A DNA stretch of 64,000 bases from Bacillota bacterium (lineage in GTDB: Bacteria; Bacillota; Clostridia; Lachnospirales; Lachnospiraceae), in contig JAEZTJ010000078.1 of assembly GCA_023421505.1 (NCBI GenBank), positions 129,887 to 193,886 of the forward strand. Direction: 5' to 3'. The notes below the pieces were generated by a model. That model was not told where the DNA came from and did no database searches. It saw nothing but the letters and a program-made list of their open reading frames with translations. Made by a program: the position numbers and the translations under genes. Positions 63,051 through 64,000 of the stretch are shown here, one piece after another (position 1 is the first letter of the stretch; each line of letters begins with the position of its first letter).

Positions 63051-63548
63051 ATGGAGCTATTTGCCAAGCCTGGTGTAGGCGGTATAATAGAGAAAAATAT
63101 AGACGGAATCGATTACATATTAGTTCAAGATCGGTGCAAGGCTGATGCTAAATCAGAGTATGGACTATTAGAAATTCCTGCGGGCAAAATTAGAGAATTC
63201 GAAAATATTTATGATTGTTTACGAAGAGAAATTTGGGAAGAAACCGGATTAAAGGTAACTAATATTATTGGTGAAGAAGATGCAGTTGTTGTAGAGTTTA
63301 ATGGTTATAAGGTGCTAAACTACACGCCGTTTTCATCCAGCCAAAATCTCGAAGGAAATTACCCCATTATGGTACAAACCTTTATCTGTAATGCTGCTGG
63401 GGATCTATTAAGCAAAAGTAATGAAGCCAAAAATATCAGGTGGATATCAATAGCTGAAATAAAGAAATTAATAGATACAAACAAGAGTTTATTTTATCCA
63501 ATGCACTTAACCACATTAGAAAAATACTTGAAAAATAAATTAAAATAA
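63051..63548 (+). CDS. NUDIX hydrolase, ADP-ribose pyrophosphatase-like
   Basis: The 165-residue protein has the Nudix box in GKIREFENIYDCLRREIWEE ending TGL, with metal-binding REIWEE. LEIPAGKI before the box is typical of ADP-sugar pyrophosphatases. GGAGG precedes the ATG. It is co-oriented with tag and may be in the same unit; the substrate is not certain. Confidence 0.88.
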   Translation: MELFAKPGVGGIIEKNIDGIDYILVQDRCKADAKSEYGLLEIPAGKIREFENIYDCLRREIWEETGLKVTNIIGEEDAVVVEFNGYKVLNYTPFSSSQNLEGNYPIMVQTFICNAAGDLLSKSNEAKNIRWISIAEIKKLIDTNKSLFYPMHLTTLEKYLKNKLK

Positions 63549-63722
63549 GAAGTACTATGGTATAGTTCCAGATTACGAAACAAAACTTATTAATATATTT
63601 CTTTAACTGACTTCTAATTAATAATTATTATATAATCTGAAGAGAAACTTGTTTAAAATCATTTGTAATTTATTTAGTTTTCATGTTCATAGAATTTAAA
63701 AATATTTTATTGGAAGGTTAAA

Positions 63723-63941
63723 ATGAACCAAATTAAATTCAAATTTACGAAAAGCAAACTTATTATAATAGTAATTTTACTAATCACCTTTGGAGTGACT
63801 TATTTTGTTTATGAAGATACCTATAATCTCACGGCTGCTTCTGACAAACTGTCACCTGCCATTAACGACTATATAATGCTTGCTCAGCAGGAGCCGCTAA
63901 GCGGCTACTGCATCATCTGCATATATTTTTATCCGGAATAA
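63723..63941 (+). CDS. Small membrane-anchored protein, unknown or truncated
   Basis: A 72-residue frame has a basic head, one membrane helix (LIIIVILLITFGVTYFVY) and a short extracellular part ending in SGYCIICIYFYPE. AAGG precedes the ATG. The last 20 codons run over palindromic DNA (AGCCGCTAAGCGGCT at about 63894-63908, then TCCGGAATAATTTCCGGA), so the true C-terminus may have been replaced. No family recognised. Confidence 0.5.
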   Translation: MNQIKFKFTKSKLIIIVILLITFGVTYFVYEDTYNLTAASDKLSPAINDYIMLAQQEPLSGYCIICIYFYPE

Positions 63942-64000
63942 TTTCCGGAGTTTGAACCTTGAAAATATCGAAATAAAAATTAGGCTCAAAAACATCTTCA

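Overview
The window looks like the chromosome of a plant-polysaccharide-degrading, low-GC anaerobic Firmicute, most likely a Lachnospiraceae/Clostridium cluster XIVa member (Lachnoclostridium phytofermentans or Anaerocolumna type). This rests on AT-rich codon use, strong AGGAGG-type ribosome sites, YesM/YesN two-component pairs beside sugar ABC transporters, a T-box leader, a PucR regulator and a fermentative D-lactate dehydrogenase. The species call is an inference from gene content. No tRNA, rRNA, CRISPR array, intact insertion sequence or prophage was seen.

Layout. (1) 1-8561: a GH95 alpha-L-fucosidase/galactosidase, a three-gene sugar ABC importer and a divergent YesM/YesN pair; the start of a ureidoglycolate-lyase-like gene is cut by the left edge. 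(2) 8577-10104: an rRNA methyltransferase, a decayed Fic-protein fragment and a small membrane protein. (3) 10169-23601: a module joining sugar enzymes (GH31, FucU-type mutarotase, aldo/keto reductase, zinc alcohol dehydrogenase, a UroD-fold protein) to a corrinoid methyl-transfer set (corrinoid protein, B12 methionine-synthase-activation-like protein, UroD-fold methyltransferase with a thioredoxin-like tail, CobW GTPase) and two AraC-type regulators, one with a PocR sensor. (4) 24015-27857: a secreted Ig-like protein, a half-size EamA transporter, and an alanine-type aminotransferase behind a T-box leader with a GCA specifier. (5) 27902-35155: hexuronate catabolism (uxaC, uxaB, uxaA) with a GH140-like apiosidase and a LacI regulator placed between two matching operators. 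(6) 35266-56576: a chemoreceptor and a long minus-strand series (GH106-like, acid-sugar kinase, beta-keto acid cleavage enzyme, YesM, YesN, ABC importer, GH63-like, Asp/Glu-racemase-like, GH127, GH43), with a LacI regulator upstream. (7) 56808-64000: two unknown small genes, a PucR regulator, D-lactate dehydrogenase, GNAT, tag glycosylase, NUDIX hydrolase and a small membrane protein.

How the parts fit. GH95, GH31, GH140, GH106-like, GH127 and GH43 together with uxaABC suggest use of side-chain-rich pectins (rhamnogalacturonan types), arabinose-containing glycans and perhaps fucosylated xyloglucan. Such polymers carry O-methyl sugars. I therefore infer, without proof, that the corrinoid/UroD set in region 3 may remove methyl groups from methylated plant sugars or related methoxy compounds.

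The most unusual structural signal is a dispersed palindromic element (modules A, B and C). It lies directly before start codons inside operons and carries the Shine-Dalgarno sequence itself; its inner stem shows paired base changes between copies. Several genes also carry long hairpins in their leaders or between cistrons.
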